DNA of 64,000 bases, from assembly GCA_963682025.1 (NCBI GenBank), contig OY821517.1:300580844-300644843 (forward strand), written 5' to 3'. A program made the position numbers and the translations under genes. The stretch is from Cordilura impudica. Its lineage: Eukaryota > Arthropoda > Insecta > Diptera > Scathophagidae. The notes under the pieces are model-generated. The model did not search any database. It had not been told where the DNA came from and saw only the letters and a program-made list of their open reading frames with translations. Shown here piece by piece: positions 1 through 10,998 of this stretch. Position 1 is the stretch's first letter. Each line of letters opens with the position of its first letter.

Positions 1-300
1 GTCTGCTGCCATAAGGCAACCCCATTCCGCCTCATACAATTGATTTGAAACTTGGCCCATAGTCTTGTTATGACTACAGATTAATTTTGAGGTAGTCACG
101 CACAGTCACCGAATTCTTTAAAACCCATTTCCCCTAATCCAATCGATCTGAAACTTGGTCGATAGACTTGCCATGAAAAGAGATTAAGTTTGACATAGTC
201 ACACCCAGTCGCGCATAGCCACGCACAGTCACGGAGAGATAAAAACCTCACTTCCCCTCATCCGATCAATCTGAAACTTGGTCCATAGACTTGTAGGCAT
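1..300. repeat. Tandem repeat of a ~100-120 bp unit
   Basis: Three successive units begin at about 41, 144 and 265 with the shared phrase CTGAAACTTGGT.CATAGAC and contain CACGCACAGTCAC blocks and CACTTCCCCTCAT. The window edge cuts the array on the left. The same unit also occurs once inside the spacer of the foldback element at about 5871-5981, so it is a dispersed satellite-like unit. Family not recognised. Confidence 0.6.
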
Positions 301-660
301 AAGAAAAGAAAGAGTTTTAATAAAAACTTTGTTTTTATGGGTTAGATTATTACCAAAATCTTTCGAAATGACAGTTACATTAAAATGCTTTTTTTAACCA
401 ACAATAATCGAAACAAGTTAGAGCATTAAATTCGACTGTACTGACCCTTTGATACCGTCCGCTCATATCCTAAACACATTATTATAACCAAGTTTGTCAA
501 CACTAAAAGACAAAAAAGGATAGATTTCACATTATAATGGCTAGATTTTTACAACGATGTTTACAATTTATAAGGTAATTAACAAAAATTTTAGGTATTT
601 TCGTGCTTTTCTTAATTAAAAGCTATTATTAACTACAATAAGCATAAATACAAATATATT
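301..660. other. AT-rich stretch without recognised feature
   Basis: Between the tandem repeat and the first transposon I see only AT-rich sequence with no open frame of note and no recognisable repeat end. Confidence 0.5.
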
Positions 661-1805
661 CCTAAAGGGTATTTTTACGCCCGATAGAACTAGAAATTGT
701 AAAAACTAAAAAAAAACAAAATCAAACAAATTTTTTTATTCGATACATGGCATTAACACTTGAAAATGTTGGCTACTGGCCACCGCGGCTGTTCTTGGCG
801 AAGTGCAATCTGGACGTCCGATTTTGGGCCACATATTTGAGCATTTCTGGCCGCATGTGACGAATAACACGAACAATGTTGGCGGCCAAGGCATCAATTG
901 CTGCTGATTTATCAGCATAAACCAGGGACTTTATGTAGCCCCACATGAAATAATCAATAAGTGTCAAATCACATGATCTTGGAGGCTAATTGACAGGTCC
1001 ATTTCTTGAAACCACATGTCGCCCGGATCAATATCATCCATATTTTTAAACGATAAATCATTGGTGATGGTGCGTATACCATCCCCATTGCCCTTAACTA
1101 GAGCTTTGGCTTCATTTTTGAATAAATATCCTAAACAGATGTAATGAAGACTGTAGGGTGTTGTAGATTGGACTCATTCCGTAAGTGGCAATACTGTTTA
1201 TTGACAAACCCTTGAAGCCAAAAACGAGCCCCATCGCTGAACAACAATTTCACGTTAAAACATCGGGTCAGTTTCCAACTACTCTAGAGGCCAATTGGTG
1301 AAAGATCGACGCATATGATGGTACCGTGGCTTTAATTCCTGCACCAGCTGTATCTTATTAGGGTGTAGGCCAAGATCTTTGCGCAAAATTTTGTTTGTGT
1401 CCCACGTAGTGGATGGACAGAGCCTCAATTCCTACGATAGACGACGAATCGATAAATTTTGATCTTCTTCCGCACACTCGTTATATATTCTTCACTATGT
1501 GCATTCCGTTGGCGTGTTCGTGTTATTGCATCATTTAGAGAGTATGTGGCATGACATCTATCCACAGTTCGACGGATGGTTTGCTCCGATGGACGATTAT
1601 GTGAGAAATAAAAATCACGAAGTCGTCTATAACATGTACGAATCGATGACTGTTTTTCAAAGTAAATTTGGATAATTTGGTAGCGTTGTTCAAGCGTGTT
1701 CATGATGATATGCCAGAGTATACTGATTAAAATGTCAAAAAGTAAGCGCAGTATGACAGTTCGTTTGACGACTAACCCTTTCTTAAGTTCTGTTTAAGCA
1801 AAAAA
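661..1805 (-). mobile_element. Tc1/mariner-superfamily element, DUF4817-type, decayed
   Basis: A DNA transposon read on the minus strand. Its left edge (CCTAAAGGGTATTTTTAC, 661) and its right edge, reversed (CTTAAGAAAGGGTTAGTC, near 1770-1795), share an imperfect short inverted repeat around AAAGGGT. A second copy lies at 36562-37432 on the plus strand and is alignable through 5' flank, coding region and 3' end, which supports the limits to within tens of bases. The right edge abuts the terminal stem-loop of a DINE-like element starting near 1811. Confidence 0.6.
736..1703 (-). pseudogene. Transposase pseudogene (Tc1/mariner, DUF4817-like helix-turn-helix)
   Basis: The N-terminal part (1703 down to 1425) reads TLEQRYQIIQIYFEKQSS, then an RRTVDR segment, which matches the helix-turn-helix domain found in the insect Tc1/mariner relatives annotated as DUF4817. 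The C-terminal part (967 to 773) reads DYFMWGYIKSLVYADKSAA and ends in SRGGQ, the family's usual DYFLWGY-type motif holding the last catalytic Asp, and its usual ending. Between them frameshifts and stops break the frame, and no single frame covers the catalytic core. Intact relatives are roughly 350 residues long; this copy cannot give a full product. The duplicate at 36.7 kb decays at different places. Confidence 0.7.
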
Positions 1806-2091
1806 AAAAAAACAATTAAGAAAATTATAGTCGATCTAGACCGACTATACGATACCCTATACCATGGGTTAGAGACCCTATCTCGTTGGTCCATCTAATT
1901 GGTTATAGAAAATAAGCATAAACAAAATTTAAGTGGCATTGTTATTAATTTTTTTGGCTGCAGATATGAAAAAGTTCATATGGGTGCAATATTTATATGG
2001 GGACTAGGTCGAAAAATGGACCGATCCTGACCGTATTTGGTAAAGTCACTTATATTTTTAAAAAAATACACAAACCAAATTTGATAAAAAT

Positions 2092-3395
2092 CTATATCTA
2101 TCTATCTATCTAAAATATTTTTCATTTATTTTTATTTAGCTAGTAAGACCTAAAATTTTTTTCCTTTTTGTAATTAAAACTTCAATTTCATTACAATTTT
2201 TCCCGACGTTTCTTCGATTTTTTGTCGATTTCTTCTGGGGATTTTGTCTATTTAATTATAAAAAACATCATATTATTACACAAATATTTTACCAAAAACA
2301 TTAAAACTTACAATTTTCAATATTACATTTATATACAACATATATTACATTTAACATATAACATTGAACATATAAAACACGAAAATAATAAAAAACACAC
2401 CTTAATTTAAAATCACAGTCTATTTTATTGCAACCATGTAGCTAGCGTTGATGTTGTTAGTATCTTCCTTCAAGTTCATGGTTCTGTTTATTTGCTTTTG
2501 GATGTGTAAGCTTTCTTTAGTAAATCGTTTTCTTTCTATTCTTTCTTTATCTATTATCCTCACTTGTTCGAGATCAGCTGTGTGGCCTGTTGAAAGTACA
2601 TGTTGTGCAAGTGCTGTCGATTCTTTGCCTTTCGCGATATCCATTCTATGCTCTCCCATTCTTGTAGTTAGTGCTCTCTTTGTCGTTCCTATGTAAATTT
2701 GATTACATTGTTGATCATTACTGCCTTTACATGATATTTCATACACAATATTATTTTGTTGTTGTTGGTCAATTGGAGTTTTGACGTTTGTGAATATTGT
2801 GTTTAATGTTTTGTTAGCTTTATACGCAAAGCTGATGTTATTTTGTTTTATTGCTGTTCTTATGTTTCTGTTGTCGGTTAATCTTGGGATATATTGTACA
2901 CTGTAAAAACGTTTATCATTTATGTTTTCAGTATTGCTAACTTTGTTATTTTTGAATCGTTTATTAATTTCTTCTATTAGGTTACTTATAAGTTTCACTG
3001 GAAAACTATTTTCGGTGAGTATAGTGTAGATTTTCCGTGTGTTTTTAGTGTGAAATTCTTCATCACTTATCCGCAGAACTCTTTCAATAAAATTTTTTGC
3101 AGTATTGATAATTTGGCTTTTGGGTTGGGTTGCGTTGAAATTCATAATCCTGCCAGAGGCCGTTTCCTTGGAGTGCCAGTCCATTTTGATTTTATTATCA
3201 TTTCTAAGTATTTTTGTGTCTAGATACGCAATTTGTTTGTTAACTTCTATTTCGAGGGTAAATTTGATTTTGGGGTGCTGATTGTTCAGGGTTCTATGAA
3301 TTTTATCCAGGTCGTCTATACTAATAATAGCTAAAATATCATCTACATATTTTGCTATGTATTTTATATGGATATTCTCGGCTTTCAATTCAATA
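2092..3395 (-). mobile_element. Penelope-like retroelement, 5'-truncated
   Basis: Insert within DINE-like copy A1, read on the minus strand. It holds the C-terminal reverse transcriptase, a linker and a GIY-YIG domain, but nothing upstream: the reading frame starts at the insertion boundary near 3390, the usual 5' truncation of target-primed integration. The downstream end carries an AT-rich 3' region of ~330 bp and finishes in a TATC/TCTA tetranucleotide run (2093-2112). The flanks rejoin cleanly when compared with the empty site in copy A3. Confidence 0.75.
2420..3388 (-). pseudogene. Penelope-like reverse transcriptase/GIY-YIG protein, C-terminal 322 residues
   Basis: This is an open frame of 322 residues and covers roughly the last 40 percent of a Penelope-like protein. 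Near its start is the catalytic YVDD box of reverse transcriptase (residues ~14-17), followed by the thumb and linker. The region around residues 218-245 has VYEISCKG...QQCNQIYIGTT, that is the Cys-containing lead-in and the YIG part of a GIY-YIG nuclease, followed by RMGEHR. Such proteins copy their RNA into DNA after nicking the target. The fingers and palm N-terminal to motif C are missing, so it should be inactive although the remaining frame has no stop. The well-kept frame suggests a fairly recent insertion. The 82-residue plus-strand frame across it is a shadow. Confidence 0.8.
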
Positions 3396-3874
3396 TTTTT
3401 GTTTTTTGATAGATTTAAGTGAAGATCGGGAAGCAGCTCTATATGGGGCCTATGACTAAGAATTGTCCTATAGGGATTATTTTTAAACTACTGATTAATG
3501 GATATATTAAACATCTATATGATAAGTTGGATCTTATGGCAATTTATGTCGATTTCATAGGGGTCATTTGTATGGGGACTAGGGCCGAACATGAACCGAA
3601 TTTTACCAATTTCAACAGCGTTTATCCTATGGCCGATAAAAGCTTATATACTAAATTTGATCAAAATATATTCATATTTGCGACCTGTAGTTTGATTACA
3701 AGGTTTACATGGATACACAGACGGACGGACATCGCTAAATCGACTCAAAAAGTGATTCTGAGTCGATCTGTATAATAAAAGTCAAGTATTTTTGGTAGTT
3801 ACAAATAGCTGCACAAAGTCACTACACCCAAACCAAATAGAAGTATAGGGTATAAAAACACCCTTTACAAGTAA

Positions 3875-4261
3875 AGGCCCATTTACACGATACCACTCAG
3901 TCGCATGATTTTTCGAAATCAAAATCCGATGAAATTCATCAGACTGAGGCGATTTACGCCATCACACTCAAGTCTTATGAAAACAGCTGTTTAGAATAAC
4001 AAGCAAATTTATTTTGAAATTTATTTTTATTTCCACTTTCTTTGTTTTTGTTTACTTTTTTTTAATATTACCAAAAAAACAACTCTGGTCCGATGAAAAT
4101 GACAAGTTTTTAGAAATGCTTCTAACACCATCGGACTTCGAAAATAAAATCCTACAGACTGACAATTTCATAACATAAGCTTTTTACATGATAACGACTT
4201 TTTCATAATACTCGACTTTTTGACAGGTCGTATTACAAAGTATGGTAGTGTAAACTGGCCT
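3875..4261. mobile_element. Harbinger-like MITE with TAA duplication
   Basis: A 387 bp element. The left end AGGCCCATTTACACGATACC and the reversed right end AGGCCAGTTTACACTACC form imperfect ~20 bp inverted repeats. TAA is present directly outside both ends (3872-3874 and 4262-4264). A 3-bp TWA duplication is typical of PIF/Harbinger. No coding sequence. It may be mobilised by a transposase elsewhere in the genome. Confidence 0.65.
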
Positions 4262-4562
4262 TAAGGTTGGCGCACGACTATACTTTCGCTTAATACGAAC
4301 ATGATCTCAGAATTATTGCGTTATCTCACCAGATTTACGAGAAAACCGTATATAAAAATTCAAACGTAAGATTCGTATTGAGTACCTCAAAGGCCGTTAG
4401 GGAACTATACTTTTATCACCGGGTCAAATTTTTTTTTTATATTAGTTTCCCAAATATAGGAAATAGAAGTTTTATTTGCATTTTAGGCTATGATTTCGTA
4501 AAAACTCGACCAAGACCTTTAGCAAAATTATATATCAGGTCCCAGAGTATAAAAATATTTTT
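4262..4562. other. No recognised feature
   Basis: AT-rich spacer between the MITE and the next DINE-like copy. A 68-codon open frame starts at 4378 but resembles nothing I know and has no context suggesting it is real. Confidence 0.4.
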
Positions 4563-5307
4563 TATAGCCTATACCACTATGTGATTTGGGTATAATGACT
4601 TTGTGCTGCTGTTTGTAACTACCAAAAATATTTGACCTAGACCCATCTTTTATTATACCGATCGAATCAAAATCACTTACTGATTCGATTTAACGATGTC
4701 CGTCCGTCCGTCCGTCTGTGTGTCCATGTAAACCTTGTAATCAAAGTGCAGGTCGCAAATATAAATATATTTTGATGAAATTAAGTATATAAGCTTTTAT
4801 CGGCCATATGATGAACGCTATTTAAATTGGTAAGAATCGGTCCATGTTCAGACCTAGCCCCCATAAAAATGACCCCCACGAAATCGACATAAATTGCCAT
4901 AAGATCCAAATTGTTATATAGATCTTACTCAAATTGGGTTCGCATGCGTTTATTACATCCATTAATGAGTAGTCCAAAAACGATCCTTATGGGACAACTC
5001 TTAGTCATAGGCCCCATATAGAGCTGCTTACCTATCTTCACTTAAATCTATCAAAAAACAAAAATATTGCACTGATTCTTCTCAAACTTTGTTTGTATAT
5101 ATTTATGCAAAATACAAGAGACTTTACCAAACATAGTCAGGATCAGTCCATTTTTGGGCCTAGTCACTTTAATTTACGCTTGTCAAATTTGATTTACGCT
5201 TATCTTCTATGTCCAGTTAGTTGGGCCTATGAGATAGGGTCTCTAAACGCATGGTATAGGGTATCATATAGTCGGTCTAGACGGCTATAATTTTCTTACT
5301 TGTTTTT
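4563..5307 (+). mobile_element. DINE-1/HINE-like element family A, copy 2
   Basis: Complete plus-oriented family A copy. It begins TTTATAGCCTATACCACTAT, carries GTCCGTCCGTCCGTCTGTG near 4697-4720, and ends with ATAGGGTATCATATAGTCGG, an imperfect hairpin (GTCGGTCTAGACGGC) and TTTTCTTACTTGTTT. Copy 1 lies in opposite orientation 700 bp upstream. Open frames in it, such as the one at 5093-5290, are incidental. It is non-coding and non-autonomous. Confidence 0.65.
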
Positions 5308-5430
5308 ATTAAATAAAGACTGCTATGATAAAAACACTTAACTCAAAAATAAACATAAATATAGATGCTGTGGAGTTTAAAATTTCCAGCAACTTTACCG
5401 GAAAACACAAAAATAAATGCTAGAAAATAG
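5308..5430. other. Short spacer ending in foldback target site
   Basis: AT-rich. Its last nine bases, AGAAAATAG (5422-5430), are the left copy of the target duplication of the foldback element. Confidence 0.6.
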
Positions 5431-7160
5431 AAGGGTGTGAAGTTAGCGACGAAAGATAACTACGTTTTTCAAAAATGTTAAATACTTAACAGAGACTGTT
5501 AAATTAACAGAATTTTTGTGAAGATAACTACGAAAGTTAAATACGTTTTTCAAATAAGTTGAGGGGTTTCGATATATAGTGGCATTAGTAAATTATAAAA
5601 AAAAAATAAAAATAAATTGAATTTTACAAAAAGATAAAAGTCTAAACAAATACAATAAAATTGTTTCTACTATAATATGGGAAAACTAAATGACAAAATT
5701 TGACAAAATGGTCCGATTAGGGGCTTAGCCCTATATGGCGGTTTGTACATGAGGACTAGTAGTTTACAAAAACACCCCAAATACGAAAATCGTTAGGAAC
5801 GTTTTTCAGAAATATCGTTTCAAAAAAAACATATGAAATTTTTTTCTACTACTATAGGGGAAAACTAAATGGTCTAAATAGTCTTGTTGTGACTACAGAT
5901 TAATTTTGGGGTTTTCATGCACAGTCACGCATAGTCACGTACTGTCACGGAGTGATGTAAATGTCACTTCCCCTCATTGCTTTATTTTTATTATTAATAT
6001 ATCTATATTTATTATTATTTTTATTATTAACGATTGCTTTATTGATGTGTAAACATCTATAATTTCTGAAAAACGTTCGTAACGATTTTCGTATTTGAGG
6101 TGTTTTTGTAAACTACTAGTCCTAATGTACAAACTGCCATATAGGGCTAAGCCCCTAATCGGACCATTTTGTCAAATTTTGTCATTTAGTTTTCCCCTAT
6201 AGTAGTAGAAAAAAATTTCATATGTTTTTTTTGAAACGATATTTCTGAAAAACGTTCGTAACGATTTTCGTATTTGAGGTGTTTTTGTAAACTACTAGTC
6301 CTAATGTACAAACTGCCATATAGGGCTAAGCCCCTAATCGGACCATTTTGTCAAATTTTGTCATTTAGTTTTCCCCTATAGTAGTAGAAAAAAATTTCAT
6401 ATGTTTTTTTTGAAACGATATTTCTGAAAAACGTTCCTAACGATTTTCGTATTTGAGGTGTTTTTGTAAACTACTAGTCCTAATGTACAAACTGCCATAT
6501 AGGGCTAAGCCCCTAATCGGACCATTTTGTCAAATTTTGTCATTTAGTTTTCCCCTATAGTAGTAGAAAAAAATTTCATATGTTTTTTTTGAAACGATAT
6601 TTCTGAAAAACGATCCTAACGATTTTCGTATTTGAGGTGTTTTTGTAAACTACTAGTCTTAATGTACAAACTGCCATATAGGGCTAAGCCCCTAATCGGA
6701 CCATTTTGTCAAATTTTGTCATTTAGTTTTCCCCTAGAGTAGTAGAAAAAAATTTCATATGTTTTTTTTGAAACGATATTTCTGAAAAACGTTCCTAACG
6801 ATTTTCGTATTTGGGGTGTTTTTGTAAACTACTAGTCCTCATGTACAAACCGCCATATAGGGCTAAGCCCCTAATCGGACCATTTTGTCAAATTTTGTCA
6901 TTTAGTTTTCCCATATTATAGTAGAAACAATTTTATTGTATTTGTTTAGACTTTTATCTTTTTGTAAAATTCAATTTATTTTTATTTTTTTTTTATAATT
7001 TACTAATGCCACTATATATCTAAACCCCTCAACTTATGTGAAAAACGTATTTAACTTTCGTAGTTATCTTCACAAAAATTCTGTTAATTTAACAGTCTCT
7101 GTTAAGTATTTAACATTTTTGAAAAACGTAGTTATCTTTCGTCGCTAACTTCACACCCTT
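5431..7160. mobile_element. Foldback (FB-like) element with long inverted arms and 9-bp target duplication
   Basis: 1,730 bp. The left arm (5431-~5874) begins AAGGGTGTGAAGTTAGCGAC and the right arm (~6717-7160) is its reverse complement over about 440 bp with few differences. AGAAAATAG occurs directly outside both ends (5422-5430 and 7161-7169), a perfect 9-bp duplication. Drosophila FB elements and Mutator-like transposons make 9-bp duplications. The right half carries five tandem units of 179 bp, and the spacer (~5875-6060) contains one unit of the satellite seen at 1-300. No transposase gene. A related end occurs at 49558-49646. Confidence 0.85.
6063..6930. repeat. Five tandem copies of a 179-bp unit inside the foldback arm
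   Basis: Units start with TTTCTGAAAAACG at 6063, 6242, 6421, 6600 and 6779, a constant period of 179 bp. The first four are nearly identical; the last is the true arm sequence matching the left arm (it shares CCTCATGTACAAACCGCC with it, where inner units read CCTAATGTACAAACTGCC). This shows the array grew from the inner edge of one arm. Confidence 0.85.
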
Positions 7161-7260
7161 AGAAAATAGATGACTTGTAATTTTTAAGATCAACTTTACT
7201 ATGTGACCAAAGATAATTTGCCTAAACAAAGATTTGTTTCAAATTTTTAGTTTCATAAAT

Positions 7261-7745
7261 TGGAATTTTTTAGGAAAAGGAGCTTTTTAAGTTAACATAA
7301 GATCCTTTTTTTATGAAATGTACTTTTTTAAACAAGGTAGTTTTCTAAGAAAAGTTTTTTTTTTTTTAAAGTTACCTATTAAAAATAAGGTACTTTTCCA
7401 ACAAGACACTTTTTACGAAAATGTACATTTTTAAATTAAGGTTCTCTTTTAAGAAAAGGTACTTTTTTATAAAAAGGTACTGTTATGAGAAAATTTATTT
7501 TTTTTAAAATGTAGGGCCCATTTTAAGAAAATGTACTTTCCTAAGGAAATGTCCTTTTTAAGAAAATATACTTTTTTAAGAAAAGTTACTTTTTTAATAA
7601 AATACACTTTTTCAGAAAAGGTTATTTTTTAAGATAAGAAACTTATTTAAGATAAAGCATTTGTTAAGATAAAATACTTTTTTAAGAAAAGGTACTTTAT
7701 GATAAAAGATACTTTTTTAAGAAAACGTACTTTTTTATACCTTTA
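7261..7745. repeat. Degenerate TTAAGAAAAGGTACTTTT array
   Basis: A run of ~20-30 bp imperfect units built on AAGAAAAGGTACTTTTTTA. It resumes immediately right of the next element (10171-10260), so that element inserted into it. Similar units flank the DINE-like copy at 51905-52705. The meaning is unknown; it may be a simple-sequence derived repeat. Confidence 0.6.
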
Positions 7746-8671
7746 AGGTGGAAACACAACTGGGACGAACGACGAATTTCGTACGGCTCGACAAATTTGT
7801 CGGCAACAATTCGTTGCGTAAATTCGTCGAATGAAATACAATTACGACGAATTCACCTAACAGCTGTAACGTCATTTGAAATTGTTTGTGAGTTATATAA
7901 ATAAATACTTGAAAAATATAAATAAAAGAATTTTTAACTTTGTAGAGTTATTACAATTATAAGCACCATGTTCACGATGGTAAAAGCCTTTGTTTTTGTA
8001 CGGCAGCGTTTAAATTTTAAATTCTGAAAAAATTACATAATTTTTCATTTATAAATTAATTTTATGTTATTTTTGTTTACATGTTGCAGCTGATAGTGTG
8101 ACCATATTTAGAAATAAGAAGCACTAAACGAAAAAGAATAAATATTAACAAAAAACTATGTAAAAGAAAATTATATAATAATTTAACTATAAGCTATAAA
8201 TAATATATAAAACACGACCAAACCTAAACTGCTGGAAAATTTTTATTTCTTTGTGTATTCGTACCTAACGTTGTAGATTCGTACTTAACGACCCAACATT
8301 TTAAACATAAGTGTCGTTAAAAATATTTTTTTTAAATTCCTTCAAGGAAAAAATTCATGGATCATATATGTCCCATTGGTCGTCAACGGTCAAAATTAGC
8401 AACTAATTTAGTCCGCTCAAGGCCATTCAGTGATTTGTGTTTTTATTTTTTACATAAATAACTGTAGCTTTGGTTTTGTATTTGTTGTAAATTTTTAAAT
8501 ATAGATCACAGAGTATCGATTACTACTTTTTTAGTTTGTACTAAAAATGGAAAGGCAAATCGTTCTTTTGTAAAAAACCTTTTTGTTTCACAAAACACTG
8601 TAATTGCTTCGAAGATTACCATAATCGATTTTATATTTTTGGGATATTTAGAATTTATCGTGCTATAAAAC

Positions 8672-9478
8672 TTTTTATACCCTATACCACTATGTGGTTT
8701 GGGTATAATGACTTTGTGCTGCTGTTTGTAACAACCAAAAATATTTGACCTACACCCATCTCTAATTATACCGATCGAATCAGAATCACTATCTGATTCG
8801 ATTTAACAATGTCCGTCCGTCCGTCCGTCCGTCCGTCTGTGTGTCCATGTAAAGTTTGTAATCAAACTGCAGGTCGCAAATATGAATATATTTTGATGAA
8901 ATTTGGTATTTAATCTTTTATCGGCCATGGGATGAACGCTATTGAAATTGGTGAGAATCGGTCCATGTTCAGACCTAGCCCCCATACAAATGACCCCTAT
9001 GAAATCAACATATATTGCCATAAGATCCAAATTATTATACAAATCTTAGTCAAATTGGGTTTGTATGAATATATTACATCCATTAATCAGTAGTCCAAAA
9101 ATGATCCCTATTGGACAACTCTTAGTCATAGGCCCCATATAGAGCTGCTTCCCGATCTTCACTTAAATCTATCAAAAAACAAAAATATTGCACAGATTTT
9201 TCTCAAATTTTGTCTGTATATATTTTTTCAAAGTATAAGTGACTTTACCAAATATGGTCAAGATCGGTCCATTTTTGGACCTAGTCCCCATATAGACATA
9301 TCATTCGATATGAACTTTTTCATATCTGCAGTCAAAAAAATTAATAAAAATGCCACTCAAATTTGGTTTATGCTTATTTGCTATATCCAATTAGTTGGAC
9401 CGAAGAGATAGGGTATCTAAACCATGGTATAGGGTATCGTATAGTCGGGCGAGACCGACTATAATATTCTTACTTGTT
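8672..9478 (+). mobile_element. DINE-1/HINE-like element family A, copy 3
   Basis: Full-length copy: begins TTTTATACCCTATACCACTA, holds (GTCC)5 GTCT near 8812-8838, and ends with GGTATAGGGTATCGTATAGT, a GTCGGGCGAGACCGAC hairpin and TTCTTACTTGTT. Nested in the TTA-flanked element. It serves as the uninterrupted reference for the other copies. Minus-strand open frames here are shadows recurring in every copy. Confidence 0.7.
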
Positions 9479-9982
9479 ATTTATAGTTTAATTAATTGTT
9501 GATTTTATAATATGAATTTTTTTAATTTAATAAAAATATAAAACTATAATGCTTCCTCTTTACCCGTACTGAATTTTGCTGAATAATAAACCGATTCCAT
9601 GTGCATGTTATATCAAAATGTTAATTTTTTCTGTTCAATAACGACCGAATTAGTGACATCCAAATGTCATAAAGAAATACAATTTTCAGACTTTGGGGTA
9701 ACCTCCTTAGGTCCTGAAAATACATGTGCCATTTTTTTGGTATGTTCTGAAAGCCAAAACTATCTTCTGTCGACACAAGTCAGCTTTAAAAAAATCGGTT
9801 GAAAAATGTGGAAAATAGAAGACAAAATAAAAACGGGACATATATGTCCCGTTGGTTGTGCAAGGGTTAAAAGCAAAAATAACTTTATTTAATAAAACAT
9901 TTGAAAAACTAAAATCAAATACGGCCACTCTACACCAATTTATTCGTCGTTCGTCGGCGTAAGAAATAGAAATAAACCTTTC

Positions 9983-10078
9983 GCAGAGTTCGTTACGCAC
10001 TACGTATTTCGTTCGACGCACTGATTGTGTGCAGAGTTCGTTACGCACTACGTATTTCGTTCGACGCACTGATTGTGT
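9983..10078. repeat. 48-bp direct tandem duplication
   Basis: GCAGAGTTCGTTACGCACTA and the following 28 bases occur at 9983 and again at 10031, apparently without change. It lies in the right subterminal part of the TTA-flanked element and looks like a recent local duplication. Confidence 0.85.
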
Positions 10079-10170
10079 GCATTTTCATATATACAAGTGT
10101 GTTTTATTTCTGACGACGAATATTCGGAACGAAAAATTCGTCGTTCGTTCCAGTTGTGTTTCCAACTTTA

Positions 10171-10712
10171 CCCTTTTATAAGAAAAGATAAATTTTTTAG
10201 GAAAGGTATTTTTTTTTTTTTTAGAAAATGTGCTTTTTTATATGTAAATTTTATGCGTTGCTAGTGATTATATTAGTACTAGACGAATGAGTGATAACTT
10301 TATGAAATTAATTATTAGTCAAACGACGCTGCTAAATCAGTGAGCCATTGATGAGCGTAACTAAAAGTTAAGATGTTAGCTTAGAAGCTAACAGAAGACA
10401 AAGATGATTTGGTTCACCAATGATTTTTTTTTAAATTTTTAGTTCCATAAATGGGTTTAATTCATTGGGTGGACGGACTAATTACTTGACGATTTAAATG
10501 GAAATTAATTGATGTCAATTTCAATTATATTTTAAGGCATTACCGTTTATTTTTATTTTATTAATAGTTTTTTATAAATTAAGTAAAATTCAATTACCAT
10601 TAATTATGCCTGAATTGGACAAAATTCGAAACGTGATTTAAGCCTATGCCTAGAGGTGTCTAGCATATTATAGAATTGAAGAACGATGGTAATGGTGACA
10701 TTGAATATTTTT
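10171..10712. other. AT-rich region, end of AAGAAAAGG array, no gene
   Basis: The first ~90 bases continue the purine-rich array seen before 7745. The remainder has no recognisable feature. Confidence 0.5.
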
Positions 10713-10998
10713 GATGTGTAAACATCTATACGGGCAGGGGGGTATATTTCTATTTTACAATACAATCACAAAAACAGCGCAACATGTGAGCCGTAAGACA
10801 AATCTGTGTTACTTATCATTGTATTGGTGAAAAATTATGATATACAATTTTTTCAGCTAATTCAACAACCCTTTGCTGTAAAACGACAAAAATTTCACAA
10901 TGCAGTTGTTTGCTATAAGTGATACACAGATGACGCTTTCTGTTTGATTTTAAAAAAGTGACATAAAAAAATCTTTAATTACTAGATGTTTACACATC
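10713..10998. mobile_element. Possible small MITE with 15-bp exact inverted ends
   Basis: GATGTGTAAACATCT at 10713 is exactly reverse-complemented as AGATGTTTACACATC at 10984-10998. A clear target duplication is not visible. The same 15-mer occurs in the spacer of the foldback element near 6043. Family unknown. Confidence 0.4.

Larger units (their letters stand above)
1811..3855 (-). mobile_element. DINE-1/HINE-like element family A, copy 1, split by Penelope insertion
   Basis: Minus-oriented copy of the ~750-800 bp family A repeat. Its terminal hairpin (GTCGATCTAGACCGAC) and ATACCCTATACCATG lie at 1825-1866, and the other end, AGTATAGGGTATAAAAA, near 3841-3858. The middle is interrupted at about 2092-3395 by a Penelope-like element. 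Outside that insert it aligns with the uninterrupted copy at 8672-9478: ...GGTAAAGTCACTTATA on the left and GATAGATTTAAGTGAAGATC on the right. Known HINE elements have subterminal inverted repeats, a GTCY microsatellite and a terminal stem-loop; the equivalents here are the ATACCCTAT ends, a short GACGGACGGACAT block near 3720 and the hairpin. The family name is inference. Confidence 0.65.
7746..10167. mobile_element. Large TTA-flanked inverted-repeat element (Harbinger-like)
   Basis: The left end AGGTGGAAACACAACTGG, continuing to GACGAACGACGAATT, is mirrored at the right end by AATTCGTCGTTCGTTCCAG running on to GTTTCCAACT, giving a ~35 bp terminal inverted repeat. TTA lies outside both ends (7743-7745 and 10168-10170). 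The interior is non-coding, carries a nested family A element and a 48-bp tandem duplication near the right end, and includes two related ACATATATGTCCC.TTGGT segments (about 8355 and 9838). It would be ~1.6 kb without the nested copy. Confidence 0.65.

Noticed and set aside
5431..7160. CRISPR-like array (regular 179-bp spacing)
   Set aside because: Whole units repeat without variable spacers, there are no cas genes and the genome is eukaryotic.
7261..7745. Coding repeat of Lys/Leu-rich peptide
   Set aside because: Imperfect AAGAAAAGGTACTTTT units with indels, no sustained frame.
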